Origin: Microglena sp. YARC
Lineage: Eukaryota > Chlorophyta > Chlorophyceae > Chlamydomonadales > Chlamydomonadaceae
Length of the DNA stretch: 64,000 nucleotides
Direction of reading: 5' to 3'
Assembly (NCBI GenBank): GCA_022414725.1
Contig: CM039465.1
Location: 38,712,754-38,776,753 of the forward strand
Below, piece after piece: positions 55,041-64,000 of the stretch. The position numbers and the translations under genes are program-made. Every line of letters starts with the position of its first letter. The first letter of the stretch is position 1. The notes below the pieces were generated by a model. It had not been told where the DNA came from and made no database searches. It was given only the letters and a program-made list of their open reading frames with translations.

Positions 55041-56003
55041 ATGGCTCTACGTGACCAGATTGAGCTGCTGGAGGCCAAGGCCAAAGTGGCTGAGCTACAA
55101 GCTGCGGCAGCTAAGGTAGAGTCACATGTTTCGCCCTTGGTCCCGAGGCCCTTAGTTGGCAAGTATGAACGTCCATCCCTTTGGACTGGGGTAGAAGACA
55201 AGAAGCTCCCGAGGGGTAGGATTTGGTGGAAGTTGCTAGAGTCATATTGCACGTTGCACCATATGTTAGTACCATCCAACATACCAAACTTCTTTGGTGG
55301 GGTAGCTGCCGAGTGGCTAGACCACCTCATGACCGCGTCACCGGCCATTACGTGGGCTGAGATAAAAACGCAGTTCCTAAACTTCTATGACCCCTACCAT
55401 GCTGACGACGACATCAATGCACGCCAACGGCTGCATGCCAACTCGATTCGGCAGACCTCGACGGTTAGGCATTACGCTATGACTTTCCAAAACGAAGTGC
55501 GCATTGCCGGGGGTATGCAATTGGATGATCAGCTAGTTCTGTTTCGGTTTGGTCTGATTCCAACCATCGAGGCACGATGCCGCAGACGTACTGCTGCACA
55601 AGGAGGCCGATTTTCCTCTTTAGACGAGCTTGTCGAACATGCTGCTGCCATTGAAACTGAACTTGCTGCCACCAAAACACCAACCCCTACCTCGGCCATG
55701 TACGTTCAGGCAAAAGGCAAACGGCCTGGTGGACCTCACGAGGGGTCCACCCAGCACAAGCACAAGAAGGGCACGGCCCAGACTCCAGCTGCAATGGGCC
55801 CGCCGCCCTTTTCCAGCCCTGCGGGACAGCTACAATTTGCTGAAAAGCATAAGTGGAAGCAGGCTGACGGTCAGCCCTGGACACCGGATGCTATTAAACT
55901 AGCTAAGGAGGGTAACTTATGTTACAAGTGTGGTACGAAGCGCACGGCCGCTACAGCCACTGCCCCCTCCAAGTGCCCTAGCTGCCCTACCGTTAGGAAG
56001 TAG
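55041..56003 (+). CDS. gag: Gypsy Gag
   Basis: 320 codons. A short coiled-coil-like start (DQIELLEAKAKVAELQ), then the retrotransposon gag domain (AAEWLDHLMTASPAITWAEI, FLNFYDPYHADDD), and a four-cysteine knuckle CYKCGTK..KCPSC in place of the usual CCHC. Ends in TAG; the same frame stays coding-like for about 30 codons after it. Confidence 0.9.
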   Translation: MALRDQIELLEAKAKVAELQAAAAKVESHVSPLVPRPLVGKYERPSLWTGVEDKKLPRGRIWWKLLESYCTLHHMLVPSNIPNFFGGVAAEWLDHLMTASPAITWAEIKTQFLNFYDPYHADDDINARQRLHANSIRQTSTVRHYAMTFQNEVRIAGGMQLDDQLVLFRFGLIPTIEARCRRRTAAQGGRFSSLDELVEHAAAIETELAATKTPTPTSAMYVQAKGKRPGGPHEGSTQHKHKKGTAQTPAAMGPPPFSSPAGQLQFAEKHKWKQADGQPWTPDAIKLAKEGNLCYKCGTKRTAATATAPSKCPSCPTVRK

Positions 56004-56104
56004 GATGTAGGTCTGCTTGTAGACATAGATAGGGATGTTCTTTTTCAGTTTCCGTCCCCTACTATCTGTGTAACACCATCTACAGCACAGACCACATCCC
56101 CTCC

Positions 56105-56989
56105 TTGCCTTCCGACCCTGCCCCGCCTCCTGCCATTCCATGCATATCTGCTTGCACAACAGCTTGTGTCCACGCGGACCAAGCTACCGCACACTTTGAG
56201 GCCACCCTATCGGGGGTATCTGGCAAAGTTCTCATTGACAGTGGAGCAGACTCTGTCTTCGTAGACGCAGAATTCTGTGCTAGGGCAGGTTTAGCCACCT
56301 TTACGGGCTCACCAGTCATGGTGCGGGTAGCTGATGGATCCCAAGTCCTCACTACTACGAGAACGAGTTTTGTCCTGAACTTAGGCAAACATAGGTCAGA
56401 AATTAAATCTGCTTATGCCCTCCCTACGCCAGGGCCCGGCACCACCGGACTTCTCGGAAGAAGTTGGATGATGCAGACGGGGTGCTGCATTGGTTTTGAA
56501 GAGACACGTCTAAGAGCCAGTTTCAAAATAGCTAAAAAGCATAAACGTAGAGTAGCAGTCGAACTGTACTCCACCCGACTCGAGTCGGAACCTCTCTCCA
56601 TCAAGGAATTGGTTGCTTATACTTTGGCACGTATCGAATTTTTTGACACAGCACAGCGAAAAACGCCAGGAGTCCTGTCGAACAGAGCACTTAAAAAGTT
56701 GATCCGCAAATCAAAACAAAAACTCAATTGTTTCGAAGTCCTAGTCACATCAGTGGACCAAGACGACAATGCCTTTACAATTCGAGTAACGGCCGCACAA
56801 GCAAACACGGTGCAACAAACGAAACACGAACGGATAATCTCGGGTTGCGAAACGGACTTTAAAAAGGTCTTCGCCCCGGCAGACAAGATTTCTGACCTTA
56901 GGGCTGACACCCCATTCGTATGCCCCCTCACGGAGGCGGCATCCCACAATTCTCTCGAGGACACAGGTTGTCCCCCGCAGAACTGCTAG
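56105..56989 (+). CDS. Gypsy protease
   Basis: 294 codons. Aspartic protease motif VLIDSGADSVFVD, then GLLGRSWM. Its C-terminal part precedes the reverse transcriptase; the frame changes at a C run near 56925, just upstream of LSPAELLEV in the next frame. Confidence 0.9.
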   Translation: MPSDPAPPPAIPCISACTTACVHADQATAHFEATLSGVSGKVLIDSGADSVFVDAEFCARAGLATFTGSPVMVRVADGSQVLTTTRTSFVLNLGKHRSEIKSAYALPTPGPGTTGLLGRSWMMQTGCCIGFEETRLRASFKIAKKHKRRVAVELYSTRLESEPLSIKELVAYTLARIEFFDTAQRKTPGVLSNRALKKLIRKSKQKLNCFEVLVTSVDQDDNAFTIRVTAAQANTVQQTKHERIISGCETDFKKVFAPADKISDLRADTPFVCPLTEAASHNSLEDTGCPPQNC

Positions 56990-59900
56990 AGGTCCAAAAC
57001 CAAGTTAAAGACTTGTTGGCCAAAGGCTACATCAGCCCTAGCTCGAGCCCGTGGGGCGCACCAGTCCTTTTCATCGCCAAACCCGATGGCTCTTGGAGGA
57101 TGGCTATCGACTATCGTAAATTGAACAAGGTCAAAGTACCAAATCTCTATCCCCTCCCACGAATTGACGATCCGTTTGACTCAGTTCGAGGAGCTAGTGT
57201 GTTCTCAAATCTGGATTTACGTAATGCATACCACAACATACGGTTACATGATTCAGACGTCCCGAAAACTGCGTTCATAACCCCGATGGGACTCTATGAA
57301 TTCAAGGTTCTCCCTTTTGGGCTAGCAAATGCACCCTCGGCCTTTACAAAAGTCATGAACACCGTGTTCAGAGATTTAATTGGCAAATTCGTCGTCATTT
57401 ACTTGGATGATATTCTCATCTACAGCAGTAATGATGAAGAACACGAAAAACACATTCGAATTGTGTTACAACGTCTTGAAGATAACCACCTCTTTCTTAA
57501 ACGAGAAAAGTGTTTCTTCTATAGACCGGAAGTCAAATACCTAGGGCATGTGCTCTCCGGTGAAGGCGTCCGAGTCAACGAAACGAAGGTGAAAGCAGTT
57601 GCAGATTGGCCCACACCTACCTCCTCGAAGGAAGTTCAGCAGTTCCTAGGACTCTCTAACTTTTTCAGAAAGTTTATCCAAGGTTACTCGACGCTCGCAG
57701 CCCCACTGATCCAGATTTCGAATCTAACAGACAGGCCAGCACCGATTTCACCGAAATTGAAACCGCCAGGACTGACAAAATCACCGACGGTGACACCAAG
57801 TCCGAAACCACTCGGAAAACGACAGGCAGGGCTCAAGGGACCTGCATTTCAAAATGTTTGGACCCAAGCCTGCCAGGAGGCATTCCTCGGCATCAAAGAA
57901 AGTCTTACGAAGGCTCCTTTGCTTGCACACCCTGACCCAGCGAAGGACTATCGGGCGGTAACCGATGCTTCTGTCGTTGGTACAGGGGGCGTTCTCATGC
58001 AAGATGGGCGACCCATCGCGTACCACTCTCACAAATTCTCAAGCGCTGAACGAAACTACTCCACGGGCGAGCAAGAATTACTCGCAGTGTACTTGGCCTT
58101 GAAAGAATGGCGATGCTACCTCGAAGGTTGCACTGGCAAGTTCGAACTTGACACCGACTACGAACCCCTCGTCTACCTTGCAAATCAGCCCATGCTGAGC
58201 AGAAAGCAGGCACGATATCTTGAGTTTTTCTCGCGCTTCACGAACATGAAGTGGGCTCATATCGCGGGCCGTACTAACGTAGCTGACCCTCTGATTAGGA
58301 ATCCAGCCTTCTCAGAGGCTACGGCTTTGTTCATTCAGAGGCTGTCCGCAAATGACCCACTCCACATGCGCGAAATAGCCCCAGATATTCTGCATGGTTA
58401 CACGGAAGACTTGTGGTTCGATAATCCGCACAATACCAAGTACCTCTCCAAACGGGCAGATGGTTTCTGGGTTGGCACCGGCAAATCCATACGAGCAGCA
58501 TCTGAGTCGCAGATCGTTGTACCAAATGGTAATTCGCTCGAAGCTCGGATTTTGTTTGCTTTCCACGATACCCAACGAAGTGGACATGGAGGCATCGACC
58601 GAACTTTTCGATATGTTGCACGCTACTATTGGTGGCCTGCCATGCGACTCGATGTCGTTGATTACGTACGCCACTGTGATTCTTGCCAACGGGTAAAAAT
58701 TTCACATCAGAACCCGCAGGGTAACCTTCAACCCCTTTCGATTCCGACCGCCCCCTTCGATTCACTGTCCATGGACTTCATCGTTGGGCTACCGAAATCG
58801 AATGGTTTTGATCAGATCTACGTGATCGTTGATCGCCTTACGAAGATGGTCAAACTTATCCCATGCAAAACGACAGACGATGCTGAAAAGATTGCTACCC
58901 TGTTCCACGAGCGCGTGCTCAGCGAACAAGGCCATCCGCTTTCCATCATCTCTGATCGCGATGTTAAGTTCACGAGTAAGTTTTGGCAAACACTATTAAC
59001 TCTGTGCGCTATCCGCCCTGGAATGTCGACTGCATTTCACCCACAAAGAGATGGTCAAACAGAACGTATGAACAGTGTTCTCGAAGACTCTCTTCGCCAT
59101 TTTTCCTCTGCGAATCAGAAAAATTGGGCCAGTCTTTTGCCGAATGCACAATTCGCCATCAACAACTCGTACAACAGAAGCATTCGAGATTTTCCGTTTC
59201 GGTTGCTGTACGGTAGATACCCTCGAGTGGCACTACAACCATCAGATGATGTCATCGCTACGGCACATCAACCAGCCCTGTCCTGGGTCGAGCATATGAA
59301 TAACGCATATGACACGGCCAAGGCAGCGCTTAAATCCGCGAAGGATCGTCAAAAAACGTATGCAGACTTGCACCGTCGACCGGTGAAGTATACTCACGGT
59401 CAGGAAGTTTTGTTGAACTCGAAGAACATCAAATACTGGCCTGGTATGACTCGGAAGCTCATGCCCAGATTCGTTGGTCCCTACGAAATCTCTCACACTA
59501 TCCAAAAGAGGGGGGAGACCATTGCAGCGACTCTATCCCTCCCCGAAGGATGGAAGATTCATCCAACGTTTCACCTATCTCTTGTCAAAGAATACCTATC
59601 CGACGGGACTGGGTTTATTAGACCAAATCCGGAATTGTTACGTACATGCGGTGAACCTATCTACGAGATTAGCAACGTTGTTGATCACAAGATACAGTCT
59701 GGTACGGTGTATTACTATGTACAATGGTTACACTCAGACCATGTTCACTCTTGGGAACTCGAAGAAGAGTTGTTACCTATGTGCTCTGAACAAATCGATT
59801 TGTATTGGAGACAACACCCTTCTCGGGTACGACCCGTGATAGGTGCCAACGACCCGAAACCTAAAACGGTTAAAAAAACTACTCACAGGGATTATGCGAC

Positions 59901-60054
59901 TGTAACCCCTGATGAGTTTCTCATTCGAAAGAGTACTAGACTTCAGGAGAAGGCTAGGGCTAGAGAAGGGGGAATTGTGGTGGATAACGATCCTCCCACT
60001 GAGTTGCCACGCGGTGGTGACGACTTTCCGACAGATGACGAACGACTTATGTAG
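56920..60054 (+). CDS. pol: Gypsy Pol: RT, RNase H, integrase, chromodomain
   Basis: 1,044 codons without interruption. RT from about residue 17 (SSPWGAPVLFIAKPDGSWR, catalytic YLDDILIYSS near 161); a proline/lysine-rich spacer near 270-320; RNase H (TDASVVGTGG near 347); integrase zinc finger (H..H..CDSCQRVK near 549-590) and D-D-E core (MDFIVGLP, ISDRDVKF, QTERMNS near 618, 679, 716). The C-terminal chromodomain-like segment (ISNVVDH..YYYVQWLHSD..WELEEEL, about 915-965) would target insertion to chromatin. The last 26 codons are read from the 3' LTR. Confidence 0.97.
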   Translation: MPPHGGGIPQFSRGHRLSPAELLEVQNQVKDLLAKGYISPSSSPWGAPVLFIAKPDGSWRMAIDYRKLNKVKVPNLYPLPRIDDPFDSVRGASVFSNLDLRNAYHNIRLHDSDVPKTAFITPMGLYEFKVLPFGLANAPSAFTKVMNTVFRDLIGKFVVIYLDDILIYSSNDEEHEKHIRIVLQRLEDNHLFLKREKCFFYRPEVKYLGHVLSGEGVRVNETKVKAVADWPTPTSSKEVQQFLGLSNFFRKFIQGYSTLAAPLIQISNLTDRPAPISPKLKPPGLTKSPTVTPSPKPLGKRQAGLKGPAFQNVWTQACQEAFLGIKESLTKAPLLAHPDPAKDYRAVTDASVVGTGGVLMQDGRPIAYHSHKFSSAERNYSTGEQELLAVYLALKEWRCYLEGCTGKFELDTDYEPLVYLANQPMLSRKQARYLEFFSRFTNMKWAHIAGRTNVADPLIRNPAFSEATALFIQRLSANDPLHMREIAPDILHGYTEDLWFDNPHNTKYLSKRADGFWVGTGKSIRAASESQIVVPNGNSLEARILFAFHDTQRSGHGGIDRTFRYVARYYWWPAMRLDVVDYVRHCDSCQRVKISHQNPQGNLQPLSIPTAPFDSLSMDFIVGLPKSNGFDQIYVIVDRLTKMVKLIPCKTTDDAEKIATLFHERVLSEQGHPLSIISDRDVKFTSKFWQTLLTLCAIRPGMSTAFHPQRDGQTERMNSVLEDSLRHFSSANQKNWASLLPNAQFAINNSYNRSIRDFPFRLLYGRYPRVALQPSDDVIATAHQPALSWVEHMNNAYDTAKAALKSAKDRQKTYADLHRRPVKYTHGQEVLLNSKNIKYWPGMTRKLMPRFVGPYEISHTIQKRGETIAATLSLPEGWKIHPTFHLSLVKEYLSDGTGFIRPNPELLRTCGEPIYEISNVVDHKIQSGTVYYYVQWLHSDHVHSWELEEELLPMCSEQIDLYWRQHPSRVRPVIGANDPKPKTVKKTTHRDYATVTPDEFLIRKSTRLQEKARAREGGIVVDNDPPTELPRGGDDFPTDDERLM

Positions 60055-60270
60055 GCAGTTGAAACCGAGCGAATTGACCCACTGATCAGTGTCTGATCAG
60101 CTACTCGGGAATACCTAAAACGAGGGTTCCATTAGGGTCTAGACGCGCTGGAAGCGGGAAGGGAGTCTTAAGCCGTGCTTCTGACTCATAGGGCCGTCTA
60201 AACTCCTGAGATCATTTCTTAGGCTTCCAGTTACAAGACACTCCGTGTTACAAGGTACTCATATACCACA
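59976..60270 (+). repeat. Gypsy 3' LTR
   Basis: 295 bp; its first 79 bases also encode the end of Pol. Confidence 0.95.
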
Positions 60271-60400
60271 CCCAATCAACTCCATTCCTCCTCGCGTAGC
60301 CCCTTGGGCCCAGAAGCGTCAGAAGGATCTGGAAAGCATGAGATCAGGGGCAAATTCAGATTCGTGCGCAAATGCTATTTATCAGTAACGAGCAACGCAC

Positions 60401-60538
60401 CTGATACAGATCTCGCTGCGTTTCCAGCTCATAATGGCGTCTCTTCCTATTTTCGGAAAGCAGAAGCTCCTGGGATATGGTAACGAAATGGAACAGGACG
60501 GGGCCCACGACTTGGAGCCAGAACATCAACTCGTCCAT
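60401..60538 (-). CDS. Possible first exon of an unknown protein
   Basis: ATG at 60538, 46 codons (MDELMFWLQVVGPVLFHF, SENRKRRHYELETQRDLYQ), then CAG|GTGCGT, a good donor. It resembles the short first exons I associate with Harbinger-type transposons, but no transposase was found. Gypsy lies downstream and may have disrupted it. Confidence 0.35.
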
Positions 60539-61334
60539 TGCGAGACGTTTGAAGACAAGAAAGGCAAGCCGGCGACTAAATAATCCAACGCTTCCACGCT
60601 GTCGAACAATTGATTTAACGATCACATAACCCAGATCTTTCCATAACCCAGATTTCAGAGACAATCGGAAACACTAAATTGTACAGCGGGGTTATGCGAC
60701 AGGAAGCTGGCTAGAACACGGGTTACGAGTACTGCCGCACTACAGTTTGCGGGGTTATCCATAACGCAGTGGCAGTAGAAACAGGCTGATAGGCGGAGAC
60801 TAAACCCTGGAGAATAGGCGCAGACTTTCTTGACGCTACGCGAGCGTACGAGAGTATGGTACTTCAGTTGGTTATGTCAGTTATTATGTACAGTTGGGGA
60901 CGGTGGCGGTAGCAAAGCTTGAGTAAGATTTTGGTGCTCAATCTTCGCTTACTGATCCTCCGACAACGCCGCTGCGCGTTCCAATCGTTTCCTTCCTGTA
61001 GTCGAGGTCCACGAGGCAGAATCGTGCAGCTTGCAGCCAAGCTTCATCTCCCGAACCAGACTAGTCGCCTAATATAACTGCTATTTCCAAGACCTCTTCC
61101 CTGTTTCTACTGCCACCGTCGGTATTTAGTACTTCTTTGAGGGTCGTTTGAAACAAAGAAAATCCTGTTTGAATTGTTCGTTTGATTCATTCTTAGATTC
61201 AATCGGAGATAACCTTGATTCAATCGATCTTTGTTTCCTGTTTGAATCAGTCGGCCATCAAACCTACCGATTGAGATCCGTTTGAAACAAGGTTGGTTGT
61301 TTCAAACATGACTCAAACCATGTTCAAATAGATC

Positions 61335-61425
61335 TTAATCAAGCCGTCATCAACGTGCCCCTTGAAAAAGGTTTGAAACAAGGTTGGTTGTTTCAAACAT
61401 GACTCAAACCATGTTCAAATATATC
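61335..61425. repeat. TTTGAAACAAGG direct repeats
   Basis: GTTTGAAACAAGGTTGGTTG with CAAACATGACTCAAACCATG occurs twice (about 61280 and 61370). Confidence 0.85.
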
Positions 61426-62339
61426 TGTTTTTTCGTAAAGCAATGCAAGCAATGAAGACTGAGGGCGCATATTTGGACAGCAGGACTCTTCGATCTTTGT
61501 TACAGAAATTGAAAGCACCATAATGAATGAATCCTTAGATAGTTAAACATGATAGTAATTAGTGATTGAAGAGCTAGATATATATGCTACTAAGGAAGTG
61601 CAGTTGGCCACGAAGTAGTTCCTCAGGTACGAATTGACGAAACTCCAGCATGCTGTGCTTCTTGTTCATCAACGACATCGTCTTCAGCCTCAAGGTCATA
61701 AGCATCCAGGCGTTCTGACGCGAGACCAGTCGCAAGAGTGAGACCTGCAGACAAATGTTCGTTGGTGAGCGTTAGTTGAGATACATTGGCAGCAATGCGC
61801 ATTCTTCCGACTTTCAAATAGCAGCCATGGTTCAAACCAAATTCGCTATCTGAATGCGCACCTGTTTTGCACCTCGAGCATTGGAACTCTTGCGGCTCCA
61901 TGATGAGCTGGACGATAGGTCGACTTGCTGCAGCTGCCTTAATGCCTGCGGAACAACTCGAAAAAGCGAGTCAGTCAAAGTTGAGACAAATTCTGGTCAA
62001 GTAAGGCACCACTTGACGAGACGCAAAACGCAGTACCTTAACCGCACGCGCGGGGGCGGAGAAGCAGGTCGCTACAGTCTTGGGTTGAAGCACAACAATT
62101 CCCAAAGCAAAGTACCGCTGAAGCAAAGTGCTCGCGCGTGTAGGTATTGACGGATCTCAAAAACCCAAAAATTTAATTTGAAATTTCAAGCACAGCAGTA
62201 GATAGGCCTATTATCCCTTCCACCACCTTGGACAATAGCCGGGCCTGGTAGTTGACAATATACAGCCTTCTTGTGCGATGCCCATGAGAGCACTGTATTG
62301 TATTCATCAATTGTGCGATACCCACAACGATGAATACTT

Positions 62340-62770
62340 TCCCTACAACTGAATTAGACCTAACTTCCAGCCAGCTCCATTAGGTTGTACAGCTTCCAGC
62401 CATGGGTTGTACAGCTTCCAGCTAGCTCCTTAGGTTGTAGAACTTCCAGCCAGCTTCAATAGACTTTCACTTTGTGTGACAGGTTGTACAGCTTCTAGCC
62501 AGATCCATTAGGTTGTACAGCTTCCAGCCAGCTGCATTAGGTTGTACAGCTTCTAGCCAGCTCCATTAGGTTGTAGAGCTTCCAGCCAGCTCCATTAGAC
62601 TTTCACTTGTGTGGCAGGTTGTAAAGCTTCCACCCAGCTCCATTAGGTTGTACAGCTTCCAGCCAGCTCCATAAGACTTTCACTTTGTGTGCCAGGTTGT
62701 ATAGCTTCCAGCCAGCTCCATTAGGCTGTCTCTCTGTATATTAGGTTGTTGTGTAGCTTCGAGCCAGCTA
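62340..62770. repeat. AGCTTCCAGCCAGCTCC minisatellite
   Basis: About ten irregular units of GGTTGTACAGCTTCCAGCCA GCTCCATTAG-type sequence. It shares the AGCTTC core with arrays at 12180 and elsewhere. Confidence 0.85.
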
Positions 62771-62929
62771 AGCCGTCCTCAGCAGGAAAATTAAATATAT
62801 GATACCAATTTGTTTTCTGGCATTATATTTGTTTCCTTTCTTGTAAAAGTTTCTTTCCTACCATTGTCCAAAGTGCGAGTACTTAAACACGCACACACAC
62901 CCTACTTGGGCTGTTTCCAAACTCCTACA

Positions 62930-63053
62930 TTCAACTTCAACTTGGTTACATAGCCAGACTTCAACTTGGTTACATAGCCAGACTTCAACTTGGTTACGTA
63001 GCCAGACTTCAACTTGGTTACATAGCCAGACTTCAACTTGGTTACATAGCCAG
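62930..63053. repeat. 24-bp minisatellite
   Basis: Five units of CTTCAACTTGGTTACATAGC CAGA. The minus-strand frame reads an eight-residue repeat; not a gene. Confidence 0.9.
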
Positions 63054-63869
63054 TTGTGACACTTGAGATTACAGCCATCATCTTGCTAGCACCTACACCC
63101 CACCCTAGATTTTTGTCTAGCCAATGAAAGCACAACTAATGTACTACAAGGTACGGATTTGTGCCGGTTATCGCTAGGCGCTCGCCCGCCTCGGATTCAA
63201 AGCTTCCTACCTCTCGGCAGCCTACATATGGGAGCTTAGCTACATTTCGAAGTGCAATATCTTCGACCACCTTGAATTCCGTTTGATATTGTCTTGATTT
63301 ACTTCCGTCTGATTCAATGAATAAGCTGCTTGAATTGAATCACTGATTCAAACTGTTTTCAAGGTACCCTGATTCAAGGGGAAAACCGCTTGATAGGGGT
63401 TCATTGATTCAAACCAGTTGATTCAAACGATTTCAAAGGTCTGCCTAAATACCGACGACTGCTATCCTTCCAGATACCAGTTAACGAGATCATCGGATTC
63501 TCGGCTAATCTCAACAGGTACGTTGTCATGGTTTCGTTTTAATCTGAGGGAGTCCGAGGAAGGACTGGCGGCCCGGCATACACGGTTGAAAACCCCATGA
63601 CTCAGTGATTAGGACGGGCCATTACCCCTCAAGTGATCGCTGTCACGTGATCAACGTGACTGAAGTTCTTGGAGATTTTAGGAGACTCGTCAAGACGTAA
63701 GTGTGACCCTGTCAGTGATACAACCAAGCAATGGTTTACAATCTGGAACAGAAGACGATTGTATACCATTTCTTGGTTGTGCTAGAAGACAAGAGCACCT
63801 AGTCGTCAGCAATCAGGAGGAATGAGAAGCAAAATTTTCATTTCTAGTTGCTATCAACCGCCATGGTTA

Positions 63870-63952
63870 CACTGTCCAGGTTAAGTAGCAGCCCGTTCTC
63901 TACCGCCGTAAGACAGGGCTCCCTTAATACCGCGCCCCACTAGACGGTATCA
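63870..63952 (+). mobile_element. LINE 3'-end fragment between direct repeats
   Basis: Plus-strand copy of the terminal segment at 43592-43665 and 18651. It lies between ~47-bp direct repeats (63780-63826 and 63953-63999, core GACAAGAGCACCTAGTC), which could be a long target duplication or an older tandem repeat. Confidence 0.55.
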
Positions 63953-64000
63953 TTACTAGAGGACAAGAGCACCTAGTCTTCAGCTCTCAGGAATAATGTG

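Larger units (their letters stand above)
53943..60270 (+). mobile_element. Ty3/gypsy chromovirus, full length
   Basis: 6,328 bp with 295-bp LTRs (53943-54237 and 59976-60270) that differ at two visible positions, and a perfect CCCAA target duplication (53938-53942, 60271-60275). TGG shortly after the 5' LTR is a possible primer-binding site. A polypurine tract GAAGGGGGAA precedes the 3' LTR. Gene order gag, protease, RT, RNase H, integrase, chromodomain. Confidence 0.97.
61127..63457. mobile_element. 2.3-kb TIR element, non-autonomous
   Basis: Inverted ends CGTCGGTATTTAG / CTAAATACCGACG, continued by related GTTTGAAACAA and TTGATTCAAACG subterminal repeats. Flanks ACTGCCAC and ACTGCTAT agree at 6 of 8 positions. 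The only notable frame inside is 61623-61901 minus (EFQCSRCKTGAHSDSEFG), function unknown. Confidence 0.55.

Noticed and set aside
19474..56003. Nuclear code with UAR reassigned to glutamine
   Set aside because: In-frame TAGs occur in LINE-C, the DIRS-like fragment, copia-1 and gypsy. But long coding stretches (gypsy Pol 1,044 codons, copia-1 Gag 639, the acetyltransferase) use no TAG or TAA for their many Gln codons, which a reassigned code would make very unlikely.

Overview
This is eukaryotic nuclear DNA, most likely from a green alga or another member of the green lineage with an expanded, repeat-choked genome. The reasons are spliced genes with GT/AG introns, a plant-type serine acetyltransferase ending in the DYVI tail that docks on O-acetylserine (thiol) lyase, plant-type CCCTAAA telomere-like tracts, a chromovirus, and LINEs that pair RNase H with a restriction-like endonuclease-type C-terminus, an arrangement I associate with the RandI/Dualen elements of Chlamydomonas. 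The species cannot be named from the sequence. I see no tRNA, rRNA, CRISPR array or prokaryotic operon.

Region 1 (1-18,100) holds two host genes placed head to head. On the minus strand is the 5' part of a 2-oxoglutarate/Fe(II) dioxygenase (exons 4912-4807, 2818-2685, 1477-1409; the rest lies outside the window). On the plus strand is a serine acetyltransferase, the first committed step of cysteine synthesis. I assemble six phase-compatible exons (5205-17829, 361 codons plus stop). The most striking feature of the window is in this gene: nearly every exon boundary is echoed in the adjoining intron by decaying tandem copies that carry the splice site and 15-90 bases of exon. The introns also hold hAT-like MITEs with 8-bp target duplications, TIR elements filled with telomere-like repeats, and a short hairpin element that sits just upstream of splice acceptors.

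Region 2 (18,100-28,300) is a LINE remnant split by an inverted-repeat element and by a young, full-length Ty1/copia element (383-bp LTRs with one visible mismatch, GACCT target duplication). Region 3 (28,300-37,500) is mostly anonymous sequence: a 67-bp element with a perfect 15-bp target duplication, a 54-base G run, a possible BED-finger ORF, and a ~168-bp satellite interrupted by a DIRS-like reverse transcriptase fragment.

Region 4 (37,500-49,400) is a four-layer nest that can be read from its target duplications: an 84-bp minisatellite, entered by a LINE, entered by a defective copia element, whose 3' LTR is split by a second LINE. Region 5 (49,400-64,000) has a degenerate AT-rich satellite, homopolymer-rich repeats, a Harbinger-like TIR element, an intact Ty3/gypsy chromovirus (295-bp LTRs, CCCAA duplication), a 2.3-kb TIR element and small minisatellites. 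Retroelement reading frames are repeatedly broken by one-base indels in homopolymers, which suggests base-calling errors as much as decay.
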